Part shown: positions 23,243 through 34,750 of the stretch, piece by piece | Layout: the number at the start of each line of letters is the position of its first letter | Numbering within the stretch: position 1 is the stretch's first letter | DNA from: Triplophysa rosa | Taxonomy: Eukaryota > Chordata > Actinopteri > Cypriniformes > Nemacheilidae | NCBI RefSeq assembly: GCF_024868665.1 | Contig: NC_079894.1 | Coordinates: 5,729,426-5,793,425, forward strand | Reading direction: 5' to 3' | Length of the DNA stretch: 64,000 nt | Position numbers and translations under genes: made by a program | Notes under the pieces: model-generated | Told to the model about the DNA's origin: nothing | What the model saw: the letters and a program-made list of their open reading frames with translations, nothing else | The model's database searches: none

Positions 23243-23375
23243 GGGGTCTCAATTATAAAACTGTGAGTAGGATCCTTACTAAAAGTATATGTGCGCCCGA
23301 AAGCCAAAAATAGCGTACGCCAAAAAACATTCAGACTTACAAAACCGTGCGTACGCACATCTGTAAGCAATATTC
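23243..23375 (-). mobile_element. End fragment of the TGGGTCTCATTTATAAA element
   Basis: GGGGTCTCAATTATAAAACT, GGATCCTTACT, CGAAAGCCAAAAATA and ACCGTGCGTACGCACA match, in reverse complement, the right end of the element at 38399-38930. Only about 130 bases remain. The hAT insertion lies at its outer edge. Confidence 0.7.
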
Positions 23376-23394
23376 GCAATACACACAGTATTAA

Positions 23395-23526
23395 GTTTAG
23401 TTACTTCCGAAGTAACTGTAATTAAATTACAGAAAAAATAAGAGTAATCCCGTACTTTACTTTTTCAAGGGAAAGTAATTTAATTACAGCAACTAATTAC
23501 TTGGTAACTAGTTACACCCAACACTG
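23395..23526 (-). mobile_element. End fragment of the CAGTGTTGGGTGTAACTAGTT hAT element
   Basis: In reverse complement it reads CAGTGTTGGGTGTAACTAGT and TTACTCTTATTTTTTCTGTA, matching the left end of the element at 27987-28475. The rest of the element is missing. Confidence 0.75.
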
Positions 23527-23603
23527 CTTATAACATTCCTCTGTTGTCTGATATCGGTTACAAAATGAGACAAAATTAGACCTAAACAATTTCAACAAAC
23601 ATG

Positions 23604-23700
23604 TTTCCTGTGGCTCAGTGGTTAGAGCATGGCAATAGCAATGCCAAGGTCATGGGTTCGATCCCAGGGGATTGCACATAAAAGCGTCCGCGAAATGTAA
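23604..23700 (+). mobile_element. tRNA-headed SINE with deleted body
   Basis: The head is GTGGCTCAGTGGTTAGAGCA, with a B box GGGTTCGATCCCAGGGGATT. It runs almost directly into AAAGCGTCCGCGAAATG, a diverged AAAGCGTCTGCCAAATG tail, so the middle of the SINE is deleted. It is not a functional tRNA. Confidence 0.75.
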
Positions 23701-23857
23701 ATTTTCTAAATCACAACTAATAAGCTCTCCCTGTTATTCATAAACATTTACTCGGTAACTTTTAATCAAAGTCACTGAGTGCAACTGTGACACGTCAGAG
23801 GGGAACTGGCCCTCCCGGCTGAGACTGCTTCCTCCCGAGTTTTCTTCTCCATTTATT

Positions 23858-24127
23858 TATTTAGTTTGGGTTCCTCACCACAGGGCCGTGTTGGCTTGCT
23901 CACCGGGAGACTACCGATGTTATATATCAGCTTATTAGCATAAAGGTTTGGTAAATCCCGTTAACATCGTTTTATTAGAATGATCTTGCTTGTTCTATAA
24001 AAAACCATGCACTGTACTGTGTTTTACCGTTTCTGTGTTTTTCTTTTCACCTGTAAAGCTGCTTTGGAACAATGCACATTGTGAAAAGCTCTATATACTG
24101 TAAATATAATTGAATTAAAATTGAATT
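23858..24127 (+). mobile_element. L2-type LINE, 3' UTR fragment
   Basis: From about 23978 (GAATGATCTTGCTTGTTCTA) to AATTGAATTGATT it matches the 3' UTR of the larger LINE at 48433-49902, including GCTGCTTTGGAACAATGCAC and ATTGTGAAAAGCKCTATA. It is a strongly 5'-truncated copy, as expected from target-primed reverse transcription, and has no coding part. Confidence 0.75.
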
Positions 24128-25580
24128 GATTGCTTATCAGAACATGAACCTTTCTTGGCTGTTTTAGTCCACCTGAGATGTTTTTTTACATTGTTTGACA
24201 CATTTTTACGTTCCCATCAAACCCTGAAACAACTGTTGACACAGCACAGCACAGCACACAGGGTTTTTGGTAACTGTAAACAGCTCGCGATATGAGGTAC
24301 GTGCCATTTAAATTCTGATTCTGATAGCAGTGCTAACTTTTTTTTTTTTTCATTCAATTCTGTGCTGATGCTGCTTTTATATTGCAAGTGTAAAATGTTA
24401 TATACCAAGAGTTAATAACTGAGTTTAAGATGAAGATAAGGCCAGCGTAGAAAGCCTAATATAAGTTAATATTGTATTAACAGGCATCAGCAGTGTGAAG
24501 CTTATGTGAGCACTTATAAAAGGCCATAATGACTCAGCTGTGATCAATGATGAAGTCACATGTGATGTTGATACGCTCTGACATCTGATATCAAACCGAA
24601 TATCATGCTGTATTAGATGAGACATCTAATTCCACATGGACAGACTTTCTATTTGATTAACTAACAGCATGAGGAAGAGTGTCCTTTCTAGTCAAACAGG
24701 AGATGAGGTATTGAACTTAAGTGCCCGAGATGTGCCATATGCCCTGTTTCGAGACATCCAATGTAGTTTAAAAAGACTGATGTTGATTATATTGAACCCT
24801 TCCCGGTAAGATACAATTGTAAGGTCTTGTTCTCAAAACACACACACGCTCGGTCTCTGTTTGAGTCTGGCACTGATTCACCAACAGCTGGTGAGGGCAG
24901 TTAACAGGCTTTGGCACATGGCTTTTACACCTCAAATGTGCCCTTCATCAATTCAAGGCCCCTGGCTCTTCACTCCGTCAACAAAGATGAAGAACGCAAG
25001 GAAAACAAATGAGACAGTGCTACCTCATTGTCCTGGCAGTGTGCCAAGCCAATCCCATCACAGGCATGGCTGGGCATTGCCATGGTGACCGTAACGCTGG
25101 TCTGCCAGAAGAGCAGCTGGTCAATGGGAAGCGGTGTAAGCAAACAGACTTACAGAGTCGAGCACTGTGTGTGAATGAACAAAAGACAATCTGCCAATGC
25201 CAAAACGAGGATAAAATGACTTTTATTCACTCCTAGTGCTGTTCTGTAAAGACATTTTGGCGCCAAATTAGAGATTCCTGTTTTGCTTTTTTCTTCCTTC
25301 TCAGTATGTCAGGCAGCTGTCTGATGTTTAGTCACTTATCTGGCTATTATTCCTGCACCACAAAGACCGCTTACATGTCTTTAATAGAAAGAAACTTCTG
25401 TTATTTCTTTATACAGCTAGAATGAGGCAGATGCAAGATCTTGGACAACACCAGATTCTGTATTTCTCTATTCCTCTCGTTTCATTTTGCCCATGGCCGA
25501 ATCATGAGTGATTTAGCCAAAGATCACAGAAGACATTTATTTGAGATAATAACCTTTGCATGTACAGTAACTATATCCTC
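24128..25580. other. Unique DNA with an X-box-like site
   Basis: Mostly unique. The stretch at about 24980-25140 is GC-rich and repeat-free and ends in an X-box-like motif (see 25076). Frames at 24861-25236 overlap and have no splice support. Confidence 0.35.
25076..25089. promoter_or_regulatory. X-box-like (RFX) motif
   Basis: ATTGCCATGGTGAC resembles the symmetrical RFX factor site GTTGCCATGGYAAC, with the central GCCATGG intact. It lies in a GC-rich, repeat-free stretch. A single motif match in 64 kb can be chance. Confidence 0.2.
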
Positions 25581-25582
25581 CT

Positions 25583-25976
25583 ATGGACCTTTTTCACAAG
25601 ACTGTGGTGACGCGTTCAACGGTCATCAGCATTGTAAATCCTCAAAAAAAAATAAAAAAAATGCATGTATGTTTATAACACTATACTTGGCATTATATTA
25701 CCTTTGCAGCAAATTACAAAAAATTTGTTAACGCTAATGCGAGATTGTTTCTTATAACAGCGTCTATGGGAGTCGAGGTAAATTTGACATCATTCTCTCT
25801 TTTTTCATTTCATTGAAAGTAGTGAAAACACGATCGTGGAGTTTTTCTTTTGCTATTTGAGCAAATGAGAATGCAAAAAATATATTTGTGGTAGCCTCCC
25901 ATTCACCGCTATAGACGTTAACCCAACTATGACGACTTCCGCTGCTGAGAAACCCGGAAACGTGAAAAAGGTCCAT
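25583..25976. mobile_element. MITE with ATGGACCTTTTTCAC ends
   Basis: ATGGACCTTTTTCAC (left) and GTGAAAAAGGTCCAT (right) are a perfect 15-base inverted pair 394 bases apart. No target duplication is clear and no protein is encoded. A long minus-strand frame (25764-26111) runs across its right end and is not a gene. Confidence 0.7.
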
Positions 25977-26950
25977 TAAAATGTGAAGGACATGTTGCAA
26001 CTCAATCAACATAAGTGCATTAAAAGTAGGTTTTTTTGGGACGGGAAAGTAAAGTACGTTCATTTGGACCAACGTGTTACAGAACTGACCATTGTTAAAG
26101 CACATAGTCAATCATTAACCAACACACACACATAAAAAAATCCTTACATTTCAGCTAGCTTCATTCATTATTGAAGTAATGTTTACTGTATGGGTTAATC
26201 AGTGAAGCATTACTTATTTCATTCATTAATTCACTATAAGATCACTAAACTTCTCTGTCAGAGAGTGCATAGATCGCCAGCTATTTCAAATTTTCACTTT
26301 GAAATAAACCTGTCTGTGCTAATAAAACACTCTTTGTCCACCAGTGTTCCTTCGTATTGTAGCTGAGAGAAGCAGTTTGTGTTGAGTTCCACTCATGATA
26401 AAATCCTCTCCCTTAAGGGCTCAAGAGTGCAAGAAAAACTGATTGAGGGTCCAACTTAAAATGGCATCTGAGAGGAAATAAACACACGCACCACTAATCC
26501 CTTAAGTGCCCATACGTTTCTAAGATGGAGAAGAAATAAATATATGGCATTGTTGAATGATGGTTATGTGTTTATCAATGAATTGAGCACTCGGTAAACA
26601 CAAATGTCTGAAAGATGCATCATGTGCCAGATCTGTTCATTTCAACAGAGAGATCACACAGACTCTTCTTTATGGCCTTTGACTAAGTCCCTAAGAAAAA
26701 AAAGACTAGCTGCGGGCACGATGAACCCATTGACACCATCACAAGCTACTACACACTACAGATTCAGAATGTCTTCACAGTCCATTAACAGAACATTCCT
26801 GATCTTTTCCCATCACAAATCACACTACGACAGCAGGCTATAGGTCATGAAATGATTGAATAACAGTGCTGTTTGAGGGAAAGTACACCATATGTCCACT
26901 CAATACATGAAAACAGGGAAATGGTGTCGTTTTGGATTGGTATATTTTTG
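25977..26950. other. Unique DNA, no gene seen
   Basis: No exon, RNA gene or repeat end was recognised. Confidence 0.4.
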
Positions 26951-27770
26951 TACTTCAAAAGTTTGCATCTCTACTATAAAAAAATACATGTCCATGAAGC
27001 AGTCATTACAAAAAAGAGCTTTATTTAAGCGTGCTATAGTATACCTATTTAAACCAGTACACGTTTAGTCTAATTTTAATGCGCTTAAATACACCTCAAA
27101 TGACATCCAAGTATATTTATACCGGTAGTATAAGTATAAGTATACCGGGCCTATACATGTACTCACATTACATTTATTCATTTAGCAGATGCTTATATCC
27201 GAAGCGACCAATATTAACATTTTATTACTTAAGTATAATGAAGTCTTCTTGGCTTGTAGTTGTCTTATAAACTTAAAAAGTTCATATAGAAACAATATAA
27301 TAATACATAATATTTTAGTTCATTATTTATATATTACTCTATTAAGTTTACCTAAAGAAAATGTACAAGTATACTTGCTGTATAAAAATGACTAAAATAG
27401 TAGTTTTAGTCTAAGAGTGCATTTCAAATTGTTCATAAACTATGAATTGTACTACAAGTATTAAACCAGTAAACCTACAGTGTTCACTTGTAGTATGGCT
27501 GCTGTCCAAACGAAAAACAGTTGTATAGTTGAGTCATACCGTTACACTTAAAGTATACATTTAAAATCTAAAAAGTGGGCCAATTTAAACCCAAGTACTG
27601 TATTATTACACTTGAATAGTACACTTAGTATACAACTAGTATACTGATATTAGAATACTCACTACATAACATATACTTAAAATATACTTTTCTATAAATT
27701 AACTAAAAGTATACTTGATGCATTCTATTCCTTGTTGTAAGGAAGAATATTCTGAATTACATTTAAAATC
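26951..27770. repeat. AGTATACTT-rich repeat region
   Basis: The motif AGTATACTT and its variants (AAGTATACTTGCTG, TAGTATACAACTAGTATACT, AAAGTATACTTGATG) recur many times in both orientations, which is typical of a decayed inverted-repeat element. A SINE tail remnant (CATTTAGCAGATGCTTATATCC, only its first 20 bases clearly conserved) lies inside at 27170-27210. I could not define the boundaries. Confidence 0.45.
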
Positions 27771-27986
27771 ACAGCCGCTTTGTTAAAAGAGCGCTTAGAA
27801 AATAACTCATCACAAACATTACACAGAAACATAGATTAATGCTGACACCATTTCACTCACTCACACAACACCTAAAATCCTTAATTCACTTAATGTAGTT
27901 TTTCTGGCCAAACCATAAATGTTCGAGTGAAAACAACAATTTCTGTATCCGCTCGTTGTGATGTAAGGGATATTGTTTCCAGGTCC

Positions 27987-28475
27987 CAGTGTTGGGTGTA
28001 ACTAGTTACTAAGTAATTAGTTACTGTAATTTAATTACTTTTCCCTTGAAAAGTAAAGTAAGGGATTACTCTTATTTTTTCTGTAATTTAATTACAGTTA
28101 CTTCTGATGTAATTAAACTAAATACTTTGTGTAATATGTGTGTGCAATAGTGGAATTGACATCAAAATTCAAAGTCTAACTTTAAAATCCTTGCTTTAAT
28201 GTATAATTCTCACATTTGTAATACTTTGGTCAGGTAATAAGAGTACTTGATGTAGTTTAATATTATTTATTTGAATGAATTAAATAAGTCGTTTCATGTC
28301 TATCCTTAAATCACTTAACTAATCAAGGCTGATGTAGGATATAGAAAGTAATTAGTAATAAGTAACTAAATATTTTTTGGAGAGAGTAATTTGTACAGTA
28401 ATCTAATTACACTATTGAATATGCAATTAGTAACTAGTAAATAATTACTTTTTCAGAGTAACTTACCCAACACTG
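27987..28475. mobile_element. hAT-type element, CAGTGTTGGGTGTAACTAGTT ends
   Basis: The left end CAGTGTTGGGTGTAACTAGT faces the right end AGTAACTTACCCAACACTG. The flanks CCAGGTCC (27979-27986) and CCGGGTCC (28476-28483) match at 7 of 8, a hAT target duplication. The 489-base body is non-coding and rich in TAATTAC repeats near both ends. A fragment of the same family lies at 23395-23526. Confidence 0.85.
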
Positions 28476-28483
28476 CCGGGTCC

Positions 28484-29679
28484 AAGCTTGTTTCAAGTGA
28501 GGCGACCAGCTAAACAGCCATTTATGAGCACTTTTTATTCACAACACACATTTACATGAAATTATTACTTTTTTTTAATAAACCGCTGTCTGGACATATT
28601 TTTTTGATAGTTTTACAGCAAAAATATCAGCATTTTTGTTGTTTGCCTATATGGCATCTGAGCGTTTGGAGCTGGAAACGGTATATGACCTTCCATGGTG
28701 GTGTGTGATGTCAGGCTTAAAAAGCGATTGAAAGAAATACAAAAAACAAAGATAACCTGAATCAAAGAAAATCCAAAGTGTGTTAACATCCTCCAGAAAC
28801 CTCCGCTGTGTGCCCTGTGGTGGAGGATGCTCATCTCAGATCTACAGTGAATGGAGAGATTTTGTCCTCCACTGGTGTCTGTGTACTGATGTTTGATTGG
28901 TGACCAGCCATCCCAGATAATCATAGCTTCTGCAAAGAGCCACAGCATACTTACAATACAAGAAAAGAGCTCAAATGCTTCCGTTCTGTTGCATTTGGCA
29001 TACACTATTCTACGCTATTAGTACACAGGTGACTGCAGATGATGGGTTGAGAACACTAGAGCTATATACTGTAGGAGTAATGGGGGTTTCAGGCTGATCT
29101 GACCACAGATTGTATGAAAAAGGAGTGGCGGACAGCACTCACATTTGACTGAAAAATAGTGATCGTTCACATGCAGTTCATTTCATACAATACTACCCTT
29201 TGAAAATGTAGGCCTATGCATTAGATGACTGAGAACACAATGCACAGTGTACAGATCATCTTTGGAGACACACAGACTGCGTAAAGCTCTTAAAGGCTTT
29301 CCCCACATTAATTGGTGAGAGACTTTTAACAGTAGATGAAAGTGACAGAAAGCATTTAGACTCGTAATGTCTCTTTTATACGTCTTGACATCACATTTCA
29401 GGGAATTTCATTTTATGGGACACAAATTGTTTTTTAATACTGGAGGCAATACAGGATTGGGATGAGTCTGGACATGCCTGTGGATAAGTGATGAGCGCAG
29501 CATTCTGACAGAGAGATGTGACGTGGGGGTGGGCGCTAATGCTAATCCTGCTATTGTCATTCTACGGCTGGCTGAATGTGCTCAGCAGAAATGTCACCTT
29601 AGATATGCATGTGAATCGCTCCTTTATTTTCAGATGCTCACTGTTTATTGAGAGGTAAAGCGACTGTTGTGAAGGGCTG
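28484..29679. other. Mostly unique; contains an internal fragment of a repeat
   Basis: About 28628-28735 (CATCTGAGCGTTTGGA, GGAAACGGTATATGACCTT, GTGATGTCAGGCTTAA) is related to the interior of the element at 38399-38930 (about 38590-38700), without that element's ends. The 130-codon minus-strand frame at 28613-29005 runs through this repeat and is not a gene. Nothing else was recognised. Confidence 0.5.
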
Positions 29680-30345
29680 AGTTCAAAGGCTCTCTGGTGC
29701 GATTGCTCTGTTGGTGCGGTTTATTTGTGTAGATGTGAACGCTGCCACCCGAACCCTGGGGCGCACCAAACAAGCGGACCGAGACCGCTGAAAAGATGGG
29801 TCTCGGCCCACTTTCAAACGAACTCTGGCGCGGTTTGATTGAAATATGAATGCAACACGGACCAAAGACATCGAACCGAACCAAAAACAGGAAGTGATAA
29901 CAATATACGAGCTGAAAATCAAGTGATATTTGGTAATATAAAAGGAGTGTTTATTAGATCTGTGCTCGCGCATGTAGCGGAGGAATTCTATGGACTGCTT
30001 TAAACACTTCATGAGGTCTTCACGAGTTAACGCCTTGCTAAAAATACCCTCATATGCGCAGGCATACACTGAGCATGTATAACCCGGCACACAGCATTGT
30101 TTTGGATGTCCGGTAAGTTCAGTTTTAAAATATAAATCATAAAAGCTGTTCAATCACGTTGCGGCTGTTAGGTTCGATATATTTAGGTTCGCTGTTAAAA
30201 TGCCAGTCTGAACGCTTCGCGAACCAGGACTACATTTATTTTATTTTTTGGGTCCGGACCAAAACAACCAAAAGAACCCAACTCGAAATATATCTAAGTT
30301 ATGTTGAACACGCAAAGAAAATAAAAACGAAAGTGTTGTTTTTAG
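29680..30345. repeat. Dispersed repeat rich in GGACCGAGACC / GAACCGAACC
   Basis: It contains GGTGCGGTTTATTTGTGTAG, GGCGCACCAAACAAGCGGAC, CGAACCGAACCAAAA, then TTCGCGAACCAGGACTAC and GGGTCCGGACCAAAACAACC, a set of motifs I associate with a common fish DNA-transposon repeat. The ends are not clear. The 156-codon minus-strand frame (29683-30153) is within it and is probably not host-coding. Confidence 0.45.
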
Positions 30346-30385
30346 GACACTGCTTTCATCAATCTATACGCTAGTATTCTCTTTA

Positions 30386-30902
30386 AAAGGACCAGTGTGT
30401 TTTTTTTTGGAGGATCTATTGAAACGCAATTGTATCTCTTAATGTGTCCGCTTAAAATTCACTTGGCAAAAGGAGCAAAAACAACATAATTTCTCTTTAT
30501 TTGTGTGATGTTTTTTTGTGGTGTCCCCTTCGGAGGGCGATACATCCCTGTTGGAACGTACTGATAATATACATAACTATGTCTTCAGAGGTGTATAAAG
30601 ACCTTACATAATGAAGCATTATGTTTTTACTACTTTAGAATTAGATATTTTTATCTACATACACTGCAGGTCCTCTTGCATGGTATTTGCCATGTTGTTT
30701 CTACAGTAGCCCTAAACGGAAAAACTGCTGAGCGCGTTTCGGAAATACGTTATCTCCTTCGGCAAAGAAGCGAAAACGCGACAACATCTTGTGTCCTGTG
30801 TCAGCCACCGTAGTACTTTGAAAGGGAGGGGTGGAGTGAGCCGTTAGTTGCAATTCGCAACCTCACCTCTAGATGCTGCTAAATGTCATACACTGGACCT
30901 TT
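30386..30902 (-). mobile_element. MITE with AAAGGTCCAGTGTRTG ends, copy 2
   Basis: Both ends survive: AAAGGACCAGTGTG at left and CATACACTGGACCTTT at right. The right 350 bases match the copies at 1410 and 60869. The left part (about 30425-30555) differs from the other two and carries extra sequence. No coding capacity. Confidence 0.8.
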
Positions 30903-31419
30903 AACAAAATGTAGTTTTCCTTTTTTGGGAAACAGAGTAAAAGTATTGATGACTCATGTTGCACTGCACAGATTCATGCCCAATCAGATGCAAGCTAGTT
31001 TGAGTGTGTCCCTCCCCCAATACAACATGTAACTGAGCAAATCATTGTTCATGACTGTAACATAATTCTTTTAAAAAATGAACAGGGCAGAACCATTTAA
31101 TATATCCAACTCAAATGTCCTGTTTCAAAAGGATATAACATGAACAAAAGAGTCGTGAATCATTTCTACTCAGTACATCACTTTAGGTCTAATGAATAAA
31201 TGCACATTGCATGTGCTGTCTGAGTTATACAGGAAACAATTCAACCTTGGCCACAGTCTCATTGTAACTAAATTGTCCATCAAGGCCGGTATGAAGCAAC
31301 AGTATCCTTCAAGGTTAAATTCAAGGCAACTCGGTTCAACAGCCATGAAAGAAACCCTAAAGAAAATGTAGCGTCACTATGCAAATGCGTGTAATAAGTT
31401 TGTAATGTAACAACATTAT

Positions 31420-31662
31420 TTAAAAGGGACAGTGCACCAAATTCTGTCATCATTTATTCACCCCCATTTCATTCAAAACCTGACTTTCTGTAGAACACAA
31501 AAGAAGATATTTTGAGAAATGTCCAACGGGGGGATCAATGTTGAACATTCTTTAAAATATCTTCTTGTGTGTTCTGCAGAAGAAAGTAAGCCATACAGGT
31601 CTGAAATGACTTGAGGGTGAGTAAATGCCAGAAGAATTTTCATTTTAGGGCGTACTATCCCC
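31420..31662. mobile_element. TTAA-type AAAGGGACAGTGCACC MITE
   Basis: The left end is AAAGGGACAGTGCACC and the right end GGGCGTACTATCCCC. Inside are CATTTATTCACCCCCATTTC and CTTGAGGGTGAGTAAATG in inverse orientation. The element is shorter than the other complete copies and its right end is worn. Confidence 0.75.
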
Positions 31663-34384
31663 TCTCAGTACATTTAAAATTTATCGCATATAGAAAATAG
31701 TTATTTAAGGCAGTTTCACAGGGTGCAACAGGGAGAGTCATTATTGTCTTTGCTTTACACATTTCTCTGGGCAAGAAAAGTACTTTCTCCCTTCTAACCA
31801 AATTGGCTGTTTTTAATTCAAAGCATACCCGTTTCCCGGTCATATATCGTCTAGCTGTAGAGCTGCTATGTTTTCTTTCCACTGCAGGGTTATATAATGC
31901 TAGCGAGGGCCTCTGGGCTTTGGCTGATGTCCAGTCCCACACAAGCCTCTCTGTGCTGCTTTCTTCTGGCTCCCTCCAGCTGCCTTTATCACCCAGCAGC
32001 TGACTCCCTCACATGCCTCTCTGCTCCTAATGAGGGTCTTTGGGCAAGGATTGTAGCCCTTTCTTGTTTTCCTTCATCTGTAGCCTCTCTCTCTCTCTAT
32101 CCAACTGCCCTCGAGCCATTTGTTATCCCTCTCTTGGCCGCAAGACAGGACGAGTCCAGCTGACGCGCACCTGCTTAGTGGCCGCGGACTGGACAGCTTT
32201 AGAAACGGAGAATTAACGTCTTTCTAAACGGATGAAACCTCGATCCAAATGGAAATAGAGGGCTTTTGATGGCTAGCGAACAACAGCTTTTTATCAGCTG
32301 AACTGTGTTGAGCGGTCCAAGTAAAGGCTGTTTATAGGATGCTGAGAGCCCATGTGCAGCACAGATCGTTCTTTTCATTCCACAAACTGTTGATCTTTGA
32401 AGAAAGATGTTGGAATATTCAGATATTTTGGTCTGCGTTTTGTGTACTGCTCAGTTTCACATAACCTTGATTTCTTCAGTTCTTCATAACCACAAATACT
32501 TCATGTAAACCAAATGTGCAGTGAATTGGCATAGAACACTAATTTGCGTCAGACGCTGATGTTAATAGGCAGTTACACCAATTTTATCCAAAGGGATATA
32601 ATTAAAACCTGACTTGCACAAGTGTTGAAATATCGAAGGGAACGTTATACTGGTACTAGACCCAAAGTCAAAAGCCATGAGAAGAGATCATATCGTGCCG
32701 AATTGAAATTGTATTATGAATAATCTTTTAAACAATCTTTTCTGTGCACAGCAACGTTTTATATTTATTATGCACAAAAATATTCGGCAATATTTCTGCA
32801 AAAAAATGCTGAAAATGCACACGGAGCACTCATATTATTGCTAAAGAGAGAGACTAACTTTTGTTCATTCTGGATGATTCCTCTGAAGTCAAGTATCCTT
32901 TCCTTCATCACAGCAGGATCTTTGAATGACGTAAGTCTAACCGCGTTCAACAATGTTGCAACATTATTTTATTAGATTTACCATGCATGGGAGATTTATG
33001 CAGAAAATGTCAAAAGGATCAATGGTTACACCCTTCCTAGATATTTTGCATGAATAAATGCCAAAGTATGCTGCAACATTCACAAACTGTCTCAAAGTAT
33101 CAATGAATTAGAAAAAATGAATTAGAAAAATAATTCATAATACAGCAAATGTTAATATCATAAAACGATATCACCCCAAAATAACGAAACACAGCCAATA
33201 AAAAAAACGGACCTAAACTCCATGTTTGAAATAAAATGAGAGAAATAGTCAAGCTTTAGAAACTCGCAAATGCATTTCAAAATGTTTAATGAATTCTAAC
33301 GCTTTGGTTTATGTCTTTATAATTTACCTGTGAGAGAAGCGCTGGTATTTTTAGTGTTCCAGAGAGACTTCAGATCTCACACGCATCAAACGAGCATCAC
33401 ACAGTATTTATTTAGAGAAATACCTAGTGGCAGACGCAAGAAGTACAGAGACATCACAAGTGACTTTGATGAAGCTAATACTCCATACCGCGCTACACTG
33501 GCACAGATACGCTATTTTAGGCAACACAAATAAAGAGCAGGTCAACTGCGGGTGCGTGGAGGGACCTGTCAGCTCGGAAAGACAATTGGGTTTGATGGAA
33601 GAACTGGTCCCAGCTGGGTGCAGGAATACCGGAGAGATGAGGAGATAGGCAGAGATGGGGAGGTTGGTAGGGGAAAGAAAAGCGAGATAGGCAGAGTGCG
33701 AGAGCCGTACGGGGGAGGAAGAGGGTTCTGGTTTGAGGATCAGCAGGAAACAGCTGAGGCAGAAGGTACAGTGATCCATCACATGCTAACTGGCTCAGGT
33801 GCTCCACATCCTGCTGGACATGTTAGATAAATGATGGGCTCTTGGGGCTAAAGGCGCTTAGAAACCAGAGTCCGTGTCCTTACAGCTTTATACCACCATG
33901 TGCAGAGGCTTTGTTGACCGCTCAAATATTTTGGGAGTAACAAGGGAAATGTTAAGGATGAAATCACTGTACTTTTAAATGAGCTGGTCTGCGCATAATT
34001 CAAAGGGCTAGAACAAATACATGACCTTGAGGATGGTGAACCAGTTTGACTGTCTGTACTCAAACAGAAGGGCTAATAAATCCTCCTTACCAATCTCATG
34101 GGGATGAAAGAGCCCCATCTGACAACAGTCACTTCCTTCTGTAAAAAATAAAAATGGACCTACTGTACTTTTGTTGTCATCGTCTAATATACGTGCAGTG
34201 TTTGGTCTGGAGTTTGATACAGCCATTGATCACTTTTCTGCCTCAAAAAGAGTTATCGGTGAATATGACCACTGCTTTAATGTTAATATCAGTACTCCGC
34301 CTATAGAAGCCTCAGAGGACCAATACTCTGCTAAACAAAGATACATAGAAAGGTGAACACCGCAGAGCATTAGTATTGAAGGCT
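31663..34384. other. Unique DNA, GC-richer patches, one candidate exon
   Basis: GC-rich and pyrimidine-rich at 31850-32210, purine-rich at 33600-33760. Several overlapping frames (31803-32163; 33330-33830 on both strands) lack recognisable domains, and some lack an ATG. A splice-bounded 48-base segment is listed at 34091. No repeat ends were recognised. Confidence 0.35.
34091..34138 (-). other. Candidate 48-bp exon, minus strand
   Basis: On the minus strand a strong pyrimidine tract (CATTTTTATTTTTTACAG) precedes the segment and GATTG/GTAAGG follows it. Two of three frames are open. The frame starting after two bases gives SDCCQMGLFHPHEI. At 48 bases it would keep the reading frame. I do not recognise it and no joining partner was found, so it rests on splice signals alone. 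Confidence 0.2.
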
Positions 34385-34750
34385 TTTTAAAACCTGTGTA
34401 AAGTTCTTTGTTCGGTTGAACAAAGATGTTTGGAAGAATGTTAGCAACTGACAGTTCTGGGGCACCATTGACTACCATAGAAGGGAAAAAATGGTATCTT
34501 TTTGTTCTGTTAAACACGAAATAAGATATTTTGAGGAATGTAGGAAAGCAAAAGGTTTTGAGGCACCTTTGACTACCATTGTTTTTTTACTATGGTAGTC
34601 AATGGTGCCCCACAACTGTCAGTTGCTAACATTCTTCCAAATATCTTTCTTTGCGTTTAACAGAACAAAGAAATGTATACACGTTTGGAACAACTAGAGG
34701 GGGAGTAATTCATGACAGAATTTTCATTTTTGGGTGGAGTATCCCTTTAA
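34385..34750. mobile_element. TTAA-type MITE, left terminus lost
   Basis: It contains ACAAAGATGTTTGGAAGAAT, GACTACCATAGAAGGGAAAA, TTTTTTACTATGGTAGTCAA and ends TTTTTGGGTGGAGTATCCCT. The usual first 60 bases are absent. Plus- and minus-strand frames here follow the palindrome. Confidence 0.75.

Noticed and set aside
28613..29005. 130-codon minus-strand frame
   Set aside because: Its 3' part is a repeat shared with 38590-38700 and it has no splice or domain support.
29683..30153. 156-codon minus-strand frame
   Set aside because: It lies in a dispersed repeat, overlaps another minus frame, and shows no known domain.
33408..33830. Overlapping frames on both strands, some beginning with non-ATG codons
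   Set aside because: Purine-rich low-complexity sequence keeps several frames open at once; no domain or splice pattern.
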